Below are positions 1 through 9,275 of a DNA stretch of 64,000 nt, piece by piece (positions within the stretch are counted from its first letter, which is position 1; each line of letters starts with the position of its first letter). The stretch is taken from positions 186,001 to 250,000 of the forward strand of contig NZ_JAIXUB010000015.1 of assembly GCF_027484205.1 (NCBI RefSeq), given 5' to 3'. Position numbers and translations under genes: made by a program. The notes beneath the pieces were generated by a model that was given only the letters and a program-made list of their open reading frames with translations, was not told the origin of the DNA and did no database searches. This DNA comes from Flavobacterium sp. Its GTDB lineage: Bacteria; Bacteroidota; Bacteroidia; Flavobacteriales; Flavobacteriaceae.

Positions 1-1
1 A

Positions 2-121
2 TTTGTAGTTGTTGAAGAAGTAATTCCAGAAACACAACAGGATAAAAATACAGATATTGCTACTCTTGGATTAATAGGCGGATTTATTGTAATGATGACC
101 TTAGATGTTGCTTTAGGTTAA
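2..121 (+). CDS. ZIP family metal transporter, C-terminal end
   Basis: Only the last 39 codons and the TAA stop are present; the gene begins before the window. The readable part starts VVVEEVIPETQ and ends in a Gly-rich hydrophobic segment (GLIGGFIVMMTLDVALG). This matches the last two membrane helices of ZIP zinc/iron permeases, where the HxxxE-type helix is followed by a final GF.xMM.LD helix. ZIP proteins move Zn2+ or Fe2+ into the cytoplasm. It converges on the iron-uptake operon, and its stop codon overlaps the stop of the next gene on the opposite strand. The family call rests on a short tail, so substrate cannot be inferred. Confidence 0.7.
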   Translation, partial: FVVVEEVIPETQQDKNTDIATLGLIGGFIVMMTLDVALG

Positions 122-240
122 TTACAACCGCAATCGTCGTTTCCACAACTTTTCTTAGGCCTTTTTTTACCAAAAAACTTTTGATATAAAAAAACTAGAG
201 CAATTGCTAAGGCAATATAAGTTAGAATTTCTTGTATCAT
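118..240 (-). CDS. FeoB-associated Cys-rich small membrane protein
   Basis: This 40-residue protein has one N-terminal membrane helix (IQEILTYIALAIALVFLYQKFF), then a Lys/Arg-rich stretch and a C-terminal cluster CGNDDCGC. That is the layout of the small FeoB-associated Cys-rich proteins found after feoB in Bacteroidetes and Firmicutes. They are thought to act with FeoB, possibly in metal handling, as FeoC does in Proteobacteria. The ATG at 240 overlaps the feoB stop by one base (TAATG), implying translational coupling. A longer open frame upstream exists but would overlap feoB by 84 bases, so the short start is preferred. Confidence 0.8.
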   Translation of the reverse strand: MIQEILTYIALAIALVFLYQKFFGKKRPKKSCGNDDCGCN

Positions 241-2345
241 TATTTCAAAAATTGATAGGCAATTAGTGCCGTCACGTAAGCAAAGGCACTCATGAAAACC
301 AATTGAATTATTGGCCATTTCCAAGAATTGGTTTCTTTTTTTACAATAGCTAATGTACTAACGCACTGCATTGCAAAAGCATAAAAAAGAAGTAATGAAA
401 TTCCTGTTGCAAAATTGAATATTTTTGTTCCATCAGGTTTAATTTCGGCTGCCATTCTGTTTTTTATAGTATCTTCTTCATCACTATGACTTCCTACACT
501 GTATATAGTTGCTAAAGTTCCAACAAAAACCTCACGAGCAGCAAATGAACTCACAACCGCAATTCCTATTTTCCAATCGTATCCTAAAGGTTTGATAACA
601 GGTTCAATAGATTTTCCTATAATTCCAATGTAGGAATGTTCTAATTTATATTCGGAAACTCTATCTTCAATAACTGAAGGATTGACAGGAATTGGACTCG
701 AATAAACTTGATCTTCAATAATTTTTTGAGCATTCCCAAAATCTTTATTTGGACCATGAGAACCTAAAAACCACAAAATAATTGATAAGGCTAAAATGAT
801 TTTTCCCGCACCAAAAACAAAAGCCTTAGTTTTTTCTAAAACATTTATTCCAACATTTTTAAGCATAGGAATTTTATAACTAGGCATTTCCACTACAAAA
901 TAAGATTTAGAACTTATTTGTAATATTTTGTTTAAAACATAAGCTGAAAAAATAGCCATGCCAAAACCTAAAAGATACAAAAGCATTAATGTTAAGCCTT
1001 GTAAACTCATGAAACCTAATAATTTGTCATCAGGTATAATTAATGAAATTAAAATGGCATAAACCGGTAATCTAGCTGAACAAGTAATGAAAGGAGTTAC
1101 TAAAATTGTAATTAGTCTTTCTTTCCAATTTTCAATATTTCTTGCACCCATTATAGCAGGAATAGCACAAGCAGTGCCTGAAATTAGCGGAACAACACTC
1201 TTTCCGGAAAGTCCAAAACGGCGCATAATTTTATCCATTAAAAAGACTACGCGACTCATATAACCACTTTCCTCAAGAACAGAAATAAAGAGAAAAAGAA
1301 AAGCAATTTGTGGAATAAAAATTAATATTCCTCCAATTCCAGGAATGATTCCTTCGCTAATTAAGTTAGTAAATTCTCCTGATGGAAGATTATTTTTTGC
1401 ATAAGATGCCAAGTTAGCAAACGAACTATCGATGAATTCCATTGGATATTTTGACCATTCAAAAATAGATTGAAAAATTCCAAATAAAATCACGAAGAAA
1501 ATTAAATAACCAAAGACTTTATGGGTTAAAATTCCGTCAAGTTTTGCGCGAATGTCTGAAGCTTTTGAACGATCAACTTTTTGACCAATTTTTAAAGTGT
1601 CATTTATAAATTGATATCTTTTAATGGTTTCTTTTTGTTGCAATCTTTTTAAATCGGCATGACTTTTTGTAAATGAACTTTTCATTTCATTTCGGTCAAG
1701 ATTTAAGAAATTTACATCTTGAGTAATGACTAACCAAAGTTTGTATAACAATTGATTTGGGAATGCTTTTCTTAATTTATCAAAATAGTCAACATCAATT
1801 ATTGAAGCATTTAAACAAGGTTCAGTAGAAAGTTTTTTATAATTTAAAATTAAGTTTTTTATGTTATCAATTCCAATATTTTTTCTTGAGCTTACTAAAG
1901 CAATTGATGTTTTTAATTCTCTTTCTAATAACGGGATGTCAAGTTCAATTCCTTTTAACTGCATTCTATCACTCATATTAATTACCAAAATAGTGGGTAA
2001 TTCTAAATCTTTTATTTGAGTGAATAGTAGTAAATTTCTTTTTAAATTTTCAACTTCTGTAACAACTACGACAACATCAGGAAAGTTTTCGTCTTTTTTA
2101 TTCATTAAAAGTTCAATGACAACATTTTCATCAATTGAACTAGCATTTAAACTGTAAGTTCCAGGTAAATCAAGAATAGTTGCTTTAATATTTTCAGAGA
2201 GTTTGCAAGTTCCTATTTTCTTTTCAACAGTTATTCCTGGGTAATTTCCAACTTGTTGATGCAAACCTGTGAGTTGATTAAATACCGATGTTTTTCCTGT
2301 GTTAGGATTTCCAATTAATGCAACTTTGATGTTTTCTTGTGCCAT
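240..2345 (-). CDS. feoB: Ferrous iron transport protein B
   Basis: This 701-residue protein is a GTP-gated Fe2+ permease of the inner membrane. The N-terminal G domain shows G1 (GNPNTGKT, residues 12-19), G3 (DLPG, near residue 58) and G4 (NMSD, near residue 125). A helical spacer follows, then the membrane region from about residue 275 with two gate repeats. Conserved FeoB sequences GYMSRVVFLMD and SGTACAIPAIMGAR are visible, as is the C-terminal FAAREVFVGTLATIY. The length is normal for the family. It is coupled to feoA upstream and to the Cys-rich gene downstream by one-base TAATG overlaps, so the three genes should be one transcript. Confidence 0.97.
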   Translation of the reverse strand: MAQENIKVALIGNPNTGKTSVFNQLTGLHQQVGNYPGITVEKKIGTCKLSENIKATILDLPGTYSLNASSIDENVVIELLMNKKDENFPDVVVVVTEVENLKRNLLLFTQIKDLELPTILVINMSDRMQLKGIELDIPLLERELKTSIALVSSRKNIGIDNIKNLILNYKKLSTEPCLNASIIDVDYFDKLRKAFPNQLLYKLWLVITQDVNFLNLDRNEMKSSFTKSHADLKRLQQKETIKRYQFINDTLKIGQKVDRSKASDIRAKLDGILTHKVFGYLIFFVILFGIFQSIFEWSKYPMEFIDSSFANLASYAKNNLPSGEFTNLISEGIIPGIGGILIFIPQIAFLFLFISVLEESGYMSRVVFLMDKIMRRFGLSGKSVVPLISGTACAIPAIMGARNIENWKERLITILVTPFITCSARLPVYAILISLIIPDDKLLGFMSLQGLTLMLLYLLGFGMAIFSAYVLNKILQISSKSYFVVEMPSYKIPMLKNVGINVLEKTKAFVFGAGKIILALSIILWFLGSHGPNKDFGNAQKIIEDQVYSSPIPVNPSVIEDRVSEYKLEHSYIGIIGKSIEPVIKPLGYDWKIGIAVVSSFAAREVFVGTLATIYSVGSHSDEEDTIKNRMAAEIKPDGTKIFNFATGISLLLFYAFAMQCVSTLAIVKKETNSWKWPIIQLVFMSAFAYVTALIAYQFLK

Positions 2346-2581
2346 TAATTTTGATTTACAATGACAACATTAATTTCTTTTGCAGTTTCCAGTCTGATTG
2401 CAACGTGCGAATCATTAACAATAAAGTATAAAGGACAACCAAAAGGAGCGATTTGAATTAATTCAATTGAATTGCCAGGCAAACATCCCATTTCAAGAAG
2501 TTTGAGCGGAATTTGATCGATATTAAAGTCGGAAATAATGCCTTTCTGACCTTTTTTAAGATTATCAATTGTATTTTGCAC
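2345..2581 (-). CDS. feoA: Ferrous iron transport protein A (FeoA)
   Basis: This 78-residue cytosolic SH3-like protein assists FeoB. The sequence follows the FeoA pattern: L..G..G.I, then a Leu-rich stretch ending LLEMGCLPG, then I...P.G.P and a final VAIRLETAKEI. The start codon is GTG at 2581 because no ATG lies near the expected N-terminus, and the family usually begins only a few residues before L..G. It is the first gene of the feo operon. A 9-bp inverted repeat overlapping a promoter-like box lies just upstream at 2601-2635, suggesting iron-responsive control. Confidence 0.93.
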   Translation of the reverse strand: MQNTIDNLKKGQKGIISDFNIDQIPLKLLEMGCLPGNSIELIQIAPFGCPLYFIVNDSHVAIRLETAKEINVVIVNQN

Positions 2582-2600
2582 AGCTTTATTTAGATTGAAT

Positions 2601-2635
2601 TAAAATACAAAAATACATATTTGAACTGTATTTTA
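2601..2635 (-). promoter_or_regulatory. Candidate feo promoter and operator
   Basis: The arms TAAAATACA (2601-2609) and TGTATTTTA (2627-2635) are exact inverted repeats around a 17-base spacer. On the minus strand the box TATTTTTG (2615 down to 2608) fits the Bacteroidetes -7 consensus TAnnTTTG and overlaps the left arm. A dyad over the promoter of an iron-uptake operon is the expected place for a Fur- or DtxR-type repressor. The regulator is an inference. Confidence 0.5.
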
Positions 2636-2687
2636 TATGATAAATATCAATTTTAAGTTTTTATTTCAATTTGTTTGAAAAACAGAA

Positions 2688-3383
2688 TTACTTTTCTTCA
2701 GATGAAAGAAAAATAATGTCTTGCAGAAGTTGTTTAACATTTTTAATTCCTGGTTCCGTTGGACCATCAAGATTAGTTCCATCATAAAATCCGCGAACCC
2801 TTTTTTTAGAATCAACCAAAACAAAATTTTCTGTATGAACCATGTCATATAATTCTTCTGGCTTTCCTGTTTTTACAGCCAAATAAGATTTTCTTGCTAT
2901 GTAGTAAATATCTTTTTTATCACCAGTTACTAAATTCCATTTTGAATCGATAACACCTTTTTTAACGGCATATTTTTTTAAAACCGGAACACTATCAATA
3001 TCTGGTGTTACAGAGTGAGATAGCAACATTACTTTAGAATTATTTTTAATTTGATTTTGTAACCAAACCATATTGTCTGTCATTTTTGGACAAATTGTTG
3101 GGCAAGTAGTAAAGAAAAAATCAGCAACATAAATTTTTCCTTCATAATCTTTTTGTGTTATAATTTTTCCGTTCTGGTTTGTAAATTTAAAATCAGCAAT
3201 TATATGGTCATTAGCTACATATTGAATAGTTGAATCTACTAATTCAGGATTAACATCACTTGGATTATAAATAGGTAAAGTTTTTTTTGGTTTTAAAACC
3301 GAATAGAACAAAGAAATCGTAATTATAGAAAAAACTATAAAAAAGCCAATCAAATATTTGTATTTTTTTATTGCAGACAGCAT
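2688..3383 (-). CDS. SCO1/SenC/PrrC family copper chaperone
   Basis: This 231-residue protein has one N-terminal membrane anchor (residues about 10-30) and a thioredoxin-like periplasmic domain. The copper-binding CxxxC is present as CPTIC (Cys94 and Cys98), followed by PKM. The distal histidine is in MVHTENF near residue 185. SCO proteins deliver copper to the CuA site of cytochrome c oxidase or act as thiol reductases. The stop is about 105 bases below the feoA start region, and it has its own upstream gap at 3384-3495 shared with a divergent gene. No oxidase genes are in view. Confidence 0.93.
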   Translation of the reverse strand: MLSAIKKYKYLIGFFIVFSIITISLFYSVLKPKKTLPIYNPSDVNPELVDSTIQYVANDHIIADFKFTNQNGKIITQKDYEGKIYVADFFFTTCPTICPKMTDNMVWLQNQIKNNSKVMLLSHSVTPDIDSVPVLKKYAVKKGVIDSKWNLVTGDKKDIYYIARKSYLAVKTGKPEELYDMVHTENFVLVDSKKRVRGFYDGTNLDGPTEPGIKNVKQLLQDIIFLSSEEK

Positions 3384-3471
3384 TTGCGAAATTTTTTACA
3401 AAAGTAAATAATCAATGATTATAAATTACTAAACGACTGTTAAAGAGTTATAATATTGTGAATTATTTACA

Positions 3472-3479
3472 TATATTTG
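3472..3479 (+). promoter_or_regulatory. Bacteroidetes -7 box before the BNR gene
   Basis: TATATTTG matches TAnnTTTG exactly and sits 17 bases before the ATG at 3496. That spacing gives a very short leader. No clear TTTG -33 element is seen at the usual 19-21 bases upstream. Confidence 0.5.
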
Positions 3480-3495
3480 GGCAAAATTATCAAAT

Positions 3496-6400
3496 ATGAA
3501 AAAGTCCCCATTACTTATTACACTATTGATTTGTTTTAACGCATTTTCGCAATTCAATAGAAATGCGCCTTGGATGCAAGAAAATCCAAATGCTTCTACA
3601 AGAGAATTATCAATTGATGAAATCAAACAATCATTTGATGAATATTGGATAAATAGAGATAAAAAGAAAAAAGGTAGCGGTTATAAACCTTTCATGCGTT
3701 GGGAAAACCATTGGAGAAACAATACAAATGAAAATGGGTTTTTAATAACACCACAGCAAACTTGGGATGCTTTTAATCAAAAGAAAGCTAGAATAGCTAG
3801 TAGAAGTTCAAGTGCTGTTTTGGTTCCAACAAGCAACTGGCAACCCATTGGACCAATTAGTAATTCAAAACCAAATTCTATTGCTGCTCGTGGAAGAGTT
3901 AATATCGTTCATGTTGATCCATCAAATCCAAATACACTATACATGGGTACGCCTGCAGGAGGAATTTGGAAATCTATAAATTCAGGAACTTCGTGGACAC
4001 CACTTTCAGATAATTTACCACAAATTGGAGTTTCTGGAATTGCTGTTGATTATTCAAATTCAAATGTAATTTACATTGCAACTGGAGATAAAGACGCAAC
4101 AGATACTTATTCAATAGGAGTTTTAAAATCAACAGATGGTGGATCAACTTGGAATACAACTGGTTTATCTTTTACAAATACAAGTACAACAGCTGGAGAT
4201 ATTGTTATTCATCCAACAAATAATCAAATTTTGTGGTGTGCAACAAGTGTAGGTTTGTATAAAACCACCGATGCAGGTGCAACTTGGACTGTTGTGCAAG
4301 CAGGAGATTTTGCTCAAGGAACAATTAGATTAAAACCTAATGATCCAACGGTTGTATATGCAACTTCTAATAATAGATTTTATCGTTCAACAAATTCTGG
4401 AACTTCATTCTCTGTAATAACAACAGGTCTTCCAACGTCAAACGGAAGAATGATCCTAGATGTTACACCAGCAAATTCTAATTATATATATATTCTTGCT
4501 TCTACAACATCAAGTGGTTTTCAAGGTATTTATCGTTCTATAAATGGTGGAACAACTTGGATAAAAACATCAGGAACAGTTAATTATTTAGAGTCAACTC
4601 AAGCTTGGTATGATTTAGCTTTAGCAGTTTCGCCTACAAATGCAAATGAGTTATACACAGGTTGTTTAAATATTTGGAAATCCACAGATGGTGGTGCAAC
4701 AGCTAGTGCGATTAATAGTTGGAGTAATTATACACCTTCTTTTACACATGCAGATATTCATTATTTAGGTTACTTCAACAACAAACTGTATTGCGGAAGT
4801 GATGGAGGAATTTATGTTTCTGATAATGGTGGAACAGTATTTACTGACAAAACAGGGGAAGCGCAAATAGGTCAATTTTATAAAATTTCAGTTTCAAAAC
4901 AAACTGCCTCAAAAATTTCAGGAGGAACACAAGATAATGGTGGATATGCATATAGTAGTGGATTATGGAGAGATTATCACGGTGGAGATGGAATGGATAA
5001 TGCAATAAGTCCTGTAAATAGTAATATTTATTATGGATTTATATATAATGGAGATGCAATGTATATAAGTAGCAACTCAGGTACATCTTTGTCATCTTCA
5101 GTCACTGCTCCAACAGGTGAATCAGGTAATTGGGTGACACCTCTTATTGCTAATAATTCTGGAGAAGTTTATTCAGGATTTACAAAATTATTTAAACTTA
5201 ATGGTTCAGGTTGGACACAACAAAGTACCGGAAATATTGGTTCAGGAAATATAGACTATTTAGCTGTCGATCCATCAAATGACGATATAATGTATGTTTC
5301 AAATGGTGCAGGTTTATATAAAAGTACTGATAGAGGAATTAATTTCAGTTTAGTTTACACAGCATCGTCAAGTATAACATCTGTTGACGTTCATTCTTCA
5401 AATAGTTCAATAGTATATTTAACTACTGCAGGAACATCTGGTTTAGCTATGAAATCAGTTACAGGTGGAACATCTTTTACTTCTTTTAGTGAAGGATTAC
5501 CAAATATTGGAAAAAATATAATCGTTCATCAAGGTAGAAATTTAAACAATCCTCTTTATATCGGAACAACTTTAGGTGTTTATTACAGAGACGATACTAT
5601 GACACAATGGGAACCTTTTGAAACAAATCTTCCTAATGTTCCTGTAACAGATTTAGAAATAAATCTTGAAGATTCAAAAATAATTGCAGCAACTTATGGA
5701 AGAGGTGTTTGGCAAACTGATATTCCTGTTGTTGCTCCAAATGATGATATTAAATTTTCTGAAATTCAAGCACCAACTACAGTTGCTGTAAGTTGTAATG
5801 GAAATGTCAATCCACAAGTTTCAGTTAAAAACAATGGATTAAACCCTATTAGTTCGGTAAGTTTTAATTATTCAATTAATGCAACTCCTTATACATATAA
5901 TTGGACAGGAACAATAAATCCTATTCAAACCATATCTATTAATTTGCCTTCTACCGTTTTAACAAAAGGAGCTTATACTCTAAATATAAATTCAACTATT
6001 GTAAATGATGCTTTTAATGATAATAATTCAGGTTCTTCAAATTTCTATTTGAATGATGCAGGAACTGTAAATGTCACAAATCCTTTTGATACTGTAGCTT
6101 CAGAATTATTAGAATATAATGAAGGATCAACAACAGGATTGTGGACAAGAGGAGCAAGAACAGGCGGAATGTTAGCAACAGGAACAAATCAAGTTTATGC
6201 AACTACTTTAAGTGGAAATTATCCTGATTTGGTTAAATCTTATTTAGTATCTCAATGTTATAATTTAACTACGTTATCAAGTCCTCAAATTAGTTTCAAA
6301 ATGGCTTATGATTTAGAAGTTAATTGGGATTTAGTATATGTTCAATATACTACAGATGGCGGACAAAATTGGAACGTTTTAGGTAGCGTGGGAGCAAACT

Positions 6401-6870
6401 GGTACAATAGCGATAGAACACCTGAAACAGCAGGAAATGATTGTTACAATTGTGTAGGCGCTCAATGGACAGGAACAAACGCAGCTTTGACAACTTATAC
6501 GTATTCATTAGCAGCTTTGAGTTCTGAATCAAATGTTATTTTCAGATTTGTTTTCCAATCTGATGAAGCAGTTAATAATCAAGGTGTTGTAATTGATGAT
6601 TTCCTAATAAGTGGAACACTTGCAAATGCAGATTTTGAAGTTGAAAACATTTCTATTTATCCAAATCCTTCAAATGGTATTTTCAATATTGCATCAGGAA
6701 ATTTATCAATAGAAAAAGTTGAAGTTTACGATGTAACAGGTAAAGTAATTAAATCAAATAGTACTGGAAACAATTCATCAATTGATTTGACTGATGCGTC
6801 TAGCGGAATTTATTTTGTAAAAATTACCGCAAACGAACAATCAACAGTTAAAAGAATAATTAAAAAATAA
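3496..6870 (+). CDS. T9SS-exported BNR/Asp-box repeat protein
   Basis: This 1124-residue protein has a signal peptide (MKKSPLLITLLICFNAFSQ) and an N-terminal charged module containing FDEYW and W..HW. A beta-propeller region about 600 residues long follows. At least eight Asp-box motifs are visible, such as STDGGSTWNT, TTDAGATWTV, SINGGTTWIK and STDRGINFSL. A CARDB-like segment (near residues 755-855) and a jelly-roll-like adhesive domain come next. The end is a type A T9SS sorting domain (IYPNPSNGIFNI to GIYFVKI and a basic tail). It is expected to be exported through the type IX system and anchored or released. Substrate is unknown. It lies four bases before the M13 peptidase gene, likely in one transcript. 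Confidence 0.9.
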   Translation: MKKSPLLITLLICFNAFSQFNRNAPWMQENPNASTRELSIDEIKQSFDEYWINRDKKKKGSGYKPFMRWENHWRNNTNENGFLITPQQTWDAFNQKKARIASRSSSAVLVPTSNWQPIGPISNSKPNSIAARGRVNIVHVDPSNPNTLYMGTPAGGIWKSINSGTSWTPLSDNLPQIGVSGIAVDYSNSNVIYIATGDKDATDTYSIGVLKSTDGGSTWNTTGLSFTNTSTTAGDIVIHPTNNQILWCATSVGLYKTTDAGATWTVVQAGDFAQGTIRLKPNDPTVVYATSNNRFYRSTNSGTSFSVITTGLPTSNGRMILDVTPANSNYIYILASTTSSGFQGIYRSINGGTTWIKTSGTVNYLESTQAWYDLALAVSPTNANELYTGCLNIWKSTDGGATASAINSWSNYTPSFTHADIHYLGYFNNKLYCGSDGGIYVSDNGGTVFTDKTGEAQIGQFYKISVSKQTASKISGGTQDNGGYAYSSGLWRDYHGGDGMDNAISPVNSNIYYGFIYNGDAMYISSNSGTSLSSSVTAPTGESGNWVTPLIANNSGEVYSGFTKLFKLNGSGWTQQSTGNIGSGNIDYLAVDPSNDDIMYVSNGAGLYKSTDRGINFSLVYTASSSITSVDVHSSNSSIVYLTTAGTSGLAMKSVTGGTSFTSFSEGLPNIGKNIIVHQGRNLNNPLYIGTTLGVYYRDDTMTQWEPFETNLPNVPVTDLEINLEDSKIIAATYGRGVWQTDIPVVAPNDDIKFSEIQAPTTVAVSCNGNVNPQVSVKNNGLNPISSVSFNYSINATPYTYNWTGTINPIQTISINLPSTVLTKGAYTLNINSTIVNDAFNDNNSGSSNFYLNDAGTVNVTNPFDTVASELLEYNEGSTTGLWTRGARTGGMLATGTNQVYATTLSGNYPDLVKSYLVSQCYNLTTLSSPQISFKMAYDLEVNWDLVYVQYTTDGGQNWNVLGSVGANWYNSDRTPETAGNDCYNCVGAQWTGTNAALTTYTYSLAALSSESNVIFRFVFQSDEAVNNQGVVIDDFLISGTLANADFEVENISIYPNPSNGIFNIASGNLSIEKVEVYDVTGKVIKSNSTGNNSSIDLTDASSGIYFVKITANEQSTVKRIIKK

Positions 6871-6874
6871 GTAA

Positions 6875-8923
6875 ATGAAATTTCAAATAAATAAAATTTC
6901 AGCTTTAGTTTTTGTAGCATTTTTAGGGTACTATCAATCATATGCGCAACAAAAAAATACTGGAATTAATCTTGATTTAATGGATAAGTCAGTAAAACCT
7001 GGAGATGATTTTTTCAGATATGTAAATGGAACATGGTTTGACAAAACAGAAATTCCTGCTGATAGAACACGTTGGGGAAGCTTTGATGAATTGCGTCAAA
7101 ATACTGATAAAGATGCTTTGGCAATTTTAAAAGATGCTGCTTCAAAAAAGTTAGATCCAAAATCAGATCAAGCAAAGGCAGTAAATGTTTATAAAACATA
7201 TATGGATACTATTTCAAGAAATAAACTTGGAATAAAACCGATAAAATCAATTTTAGCTAAAATAGATGCTATAAAATCAATAGCTGATTTGAATAAATTA
7301 ATTATTGAAATGCAACCTCAAGGAGGATTAGGATTTTATGGAATTGGTGTTGGTCCAGATGCCAAAAATAGTAACAAAAATGTTGTAAATATTGGGCTTG
7401 GAAGTTTGGGATTACCAGACAGAGACTATTATGTTTCTGAAGATGCTGATTCTAAAGAAAAAAGAGAAAAATATGTTGCTCATGTTGCAAAAATGCTTCA
7501 ATTTATTGGTGAAAATCCAGAAGTTGCAACTGCAAATGCTAAAAAGATTTTGGCTATTGAAACTGCAATGGCAACACCAAGATTAGATAGAGTAGAACGT
7601 AGAGATAGAAGAAAAACGTACAATCCTATGTCAGTTGCTGATTTGCAAAAATTAACACCATCGGTAAATTGGGATAGCTACATTAAAGGTGTTGGAATTT
7701 CAAAATTAGATTCAGTTATTGTTTCGCAACCAAAATACATGACGGCTCTTGAAACTATTTTTAAAGAAAATAAAATTGATGAATGGAAAGCCTATTTACG
7801 TTGGTCATTAATAAATAAATCATCAGATGTTTTAACTACCGATTTAGAAAAAGCAAATTGGGATTTTTATAGTAAAACATTGCAAGGAGCAAAAGCACAA
7901 CGTCCAAGAGAGGAAAGAGCTTTGCAAGTTGTAAATGGAACTGTTGGTGAAGCTTTAGGTAAGTTGTATGTGGAACAAAAATTCCCTGTTGAAGCTAAAA
8001 AAAAAAAAAAAAAAATGATTGAAAATGTTTTCTTGGCTTTTGAAAATAGAATTAATAATTTACCATGGATGACTCCTGCAACAAGAAAAGGAGCTATTGA
8101 AAAATTAAGAAAATCGGTTGTAAAAATTGGTTATCCAGACAAATGGAAAGATTATTCTAAACTTGAAATTAAGAGTATAGAAGAAGGAGGAAACTATTAT
8201 GATAACATGAAAAATGTTTCAAAATGGGGATTTGCAGAAAATATTGCAGATTTACAAAAACCAGTTGACAAAACTCGTTGGGGAATGTCACCACAAACGG
8301 TAAATGCCTATTATAATGCTTCTTATAACGAAATTGTGTTTCCAGCAGCTATTTTACAACCACCATTTTACGATTATAAAGCAGATGAAGCTGTAAATTA
8401 TGGAGGAATTGGAGCAGTTATCGGTCACGAAATTTCTCATGGATTTGACGATTCAGGTTCAAGATACAATGCCGATGGAAATCTTGTTAATTGGTGGACT
8501 GAAGACGATTTAAAACAATTTACAGGACTTGGTGGTGCATTAGCAGCTCAATACAGCGCATTAGAACCATTACCAGGAACTTTTGTTGATGGTAAATTTA
8601 CGTTAGGAGAAAATATTGGAGACTTAGGAGGAATAAATGCGGCTTATGATGGATTACAAATTTATTTAAAACAAAATGGAAATCCAGGTTTAATCGATGG
8701 TTACACACCAGAACAACGTTTATTTATTTCATGGGCAACCATTTGGAGAAGTAAAGCTCGTGATGAAGCAATCAAAAATCAGGTTAAAACTGATCCGCAT
8801 TCACCAGGACAATATCGTGCTTACGTTCCTTTGTTGAATGTTGATGAATTTTACAAAGCATTTGATATAAAGGAAACAGACAAACTGTTTGTTAAACCAG
8901 AAAACAGAGTGAAGATTTGGTAA
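6875..8923 (+). CDS. M13 family zinc metallopeptidase (neprilysin/PepO-like)
   Basis: This 682-residue secreted endopeptidase has a signal peptide ending near YAQQ. The early PGDDFFRYVNGTW motif is typical of M13. The zinc site HExxH is HEISH at about residues 518-522. The second glutamate is in GENIGDLGG near residue 578, with the AYDGL that follows it. The C-terminus ends in VKIW, as family members do. A run of 19 A at 7997-8015 encodes six lysines in frame just before MIENVF, so the gene is intact but prone to slippage. It probably shares a transcript with the BNR gene and ends at a strong bidirectional terminator. Confidence 0.95.
   Translation: MKFQINKISALVFVAFLGYYQSYAQQKNTGINLDLMDKSVKPGDDFFRYVNGTWFDKTEIPADRTRWGSFDELRQNTDKDALAILKDAASKKLDPKSDQAKAVNVYKTYMDTISRNKLGIKPIKSILAKIDAIKSIADLNKLIIEMQPQGGLGFYGIGVGPDAKNSNKNVVNIGLGSLGLPDRDYYVSEDADSKEKREKYVAHVAKMLQFIGENPEVATANAKKILAIETAMATPRLDRVERRDRRKTYNPMSVADLQKLTPSVNWDSYIKGVGISKLDSVIVSQPKYMTALETIFKENKIDEWKAYLRWSLINKSSDVLTTDLEKANWDFYSKTLQGAKAQRPREERALQVVNGTVGEALGKLYVEQKFPVEAKKKKKKMIENVFLAFENRINNLPWMTPATRKGAIEKLRKSVVKIGYPDKWKDYSKLEIKSIEEGGNYYDNMKNVSKWGFAENIADLQKPVDKTRWGMSPQTVNAYYNASYNEIVFPAAILQPPFYDYKADEAVNYGGIGAVIGHEISHGFDDSGSRYNADGNLVNWWTEDDLKQFTGLGGALAAQYSALEPLPGTFVDGKFTLGENIGDLGGINAAYDGLQIYLKQNGNPGLIDGYTPEQRLFISWATIWRSKARDEAIKNQVKTDPHSPGQYRAYVPLLNVDEFYKAFDIKETDKLFVKPENRVKIW
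7997..8015 (+). repeat. 19-base poly(A) tract inside the M13 peptidase gene
   Basis: Nineteen consecutive A bases encode Lys6 plus the first base of an ATG. A change of one base in the tract would truncate the peptidase well before its HExxH site. The reading frame is maintained in this copy. Confidence 0.95.
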
Positions 8924-8972
8924 AAAGCATAAAAAAACCTCAAGTTAATCTTGAGGTTTTTTTATGCTTTTT
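8922..8972. terminator. Bidirectional rho-independent terminator
   Basis: Two perfect 23-base arms (8922-8944 and 8950-8972) flank a TTAAT loop. The core stem is CCTCAAG/CTTGAGG, with A and T tracts on either side. It can end transcription from the M13 gene and from the convergent membrane-protein gene, whose last codons lie within it. Confidence 0.93.
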
Positions 8973-9190
8973 ATTAAACCAATCACACTAACCAAAGCCC
9001 ATGTTCCTTCAAGAATTACAAAAGGAATATAATTTATTAGATACGACGCAAAACAAGCAATACTTGCACCAATAATATTGAGTAAATAAAATAATTTACC
9101 ATTGTTTGGAATCAACGAAAACATGTTTAAAAAATAGGCGAGAAGAATTATTCCAACGCCAATTGTTCCTATTAAATCATTTGAATTCAT
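8945..9190 (-). CDS. CBU_0592-like small membrane protein
   Basis: This 81-residue protein has three likely membrane helices (about residues 8-27, 32-52 and 55-73) and a short basic C-terminus. The layout LIGTIGVGIILLAYFLN, then NIIGA, then LEGTWALVSVIGLIK resembles the CBU_0592 family of uncharacterised bacterial membrane proteins. Function is unknown. Its last codons lie in the bidirectional terminator, which is unusual but common for tightly packed convergent genes. It is probably a single-gene unit. Confidence 0.75.
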   Translation of the reverse strand: MNSNDLIGTIGVGIILLAYFLNMFSLIPNNGKLFYLLNIIGASIACFASYLINYIPFVILEGTWALVSVIGLIKSIKKPQD

Positions 9191-9275
9191 ATGTAAATAT
9201 TATTTGATTTTTTGGTGCATATGTATCGCTATTTTCATTGGTGTTTGCAAGCAAACGAGCTTGTTTATTGCGATT

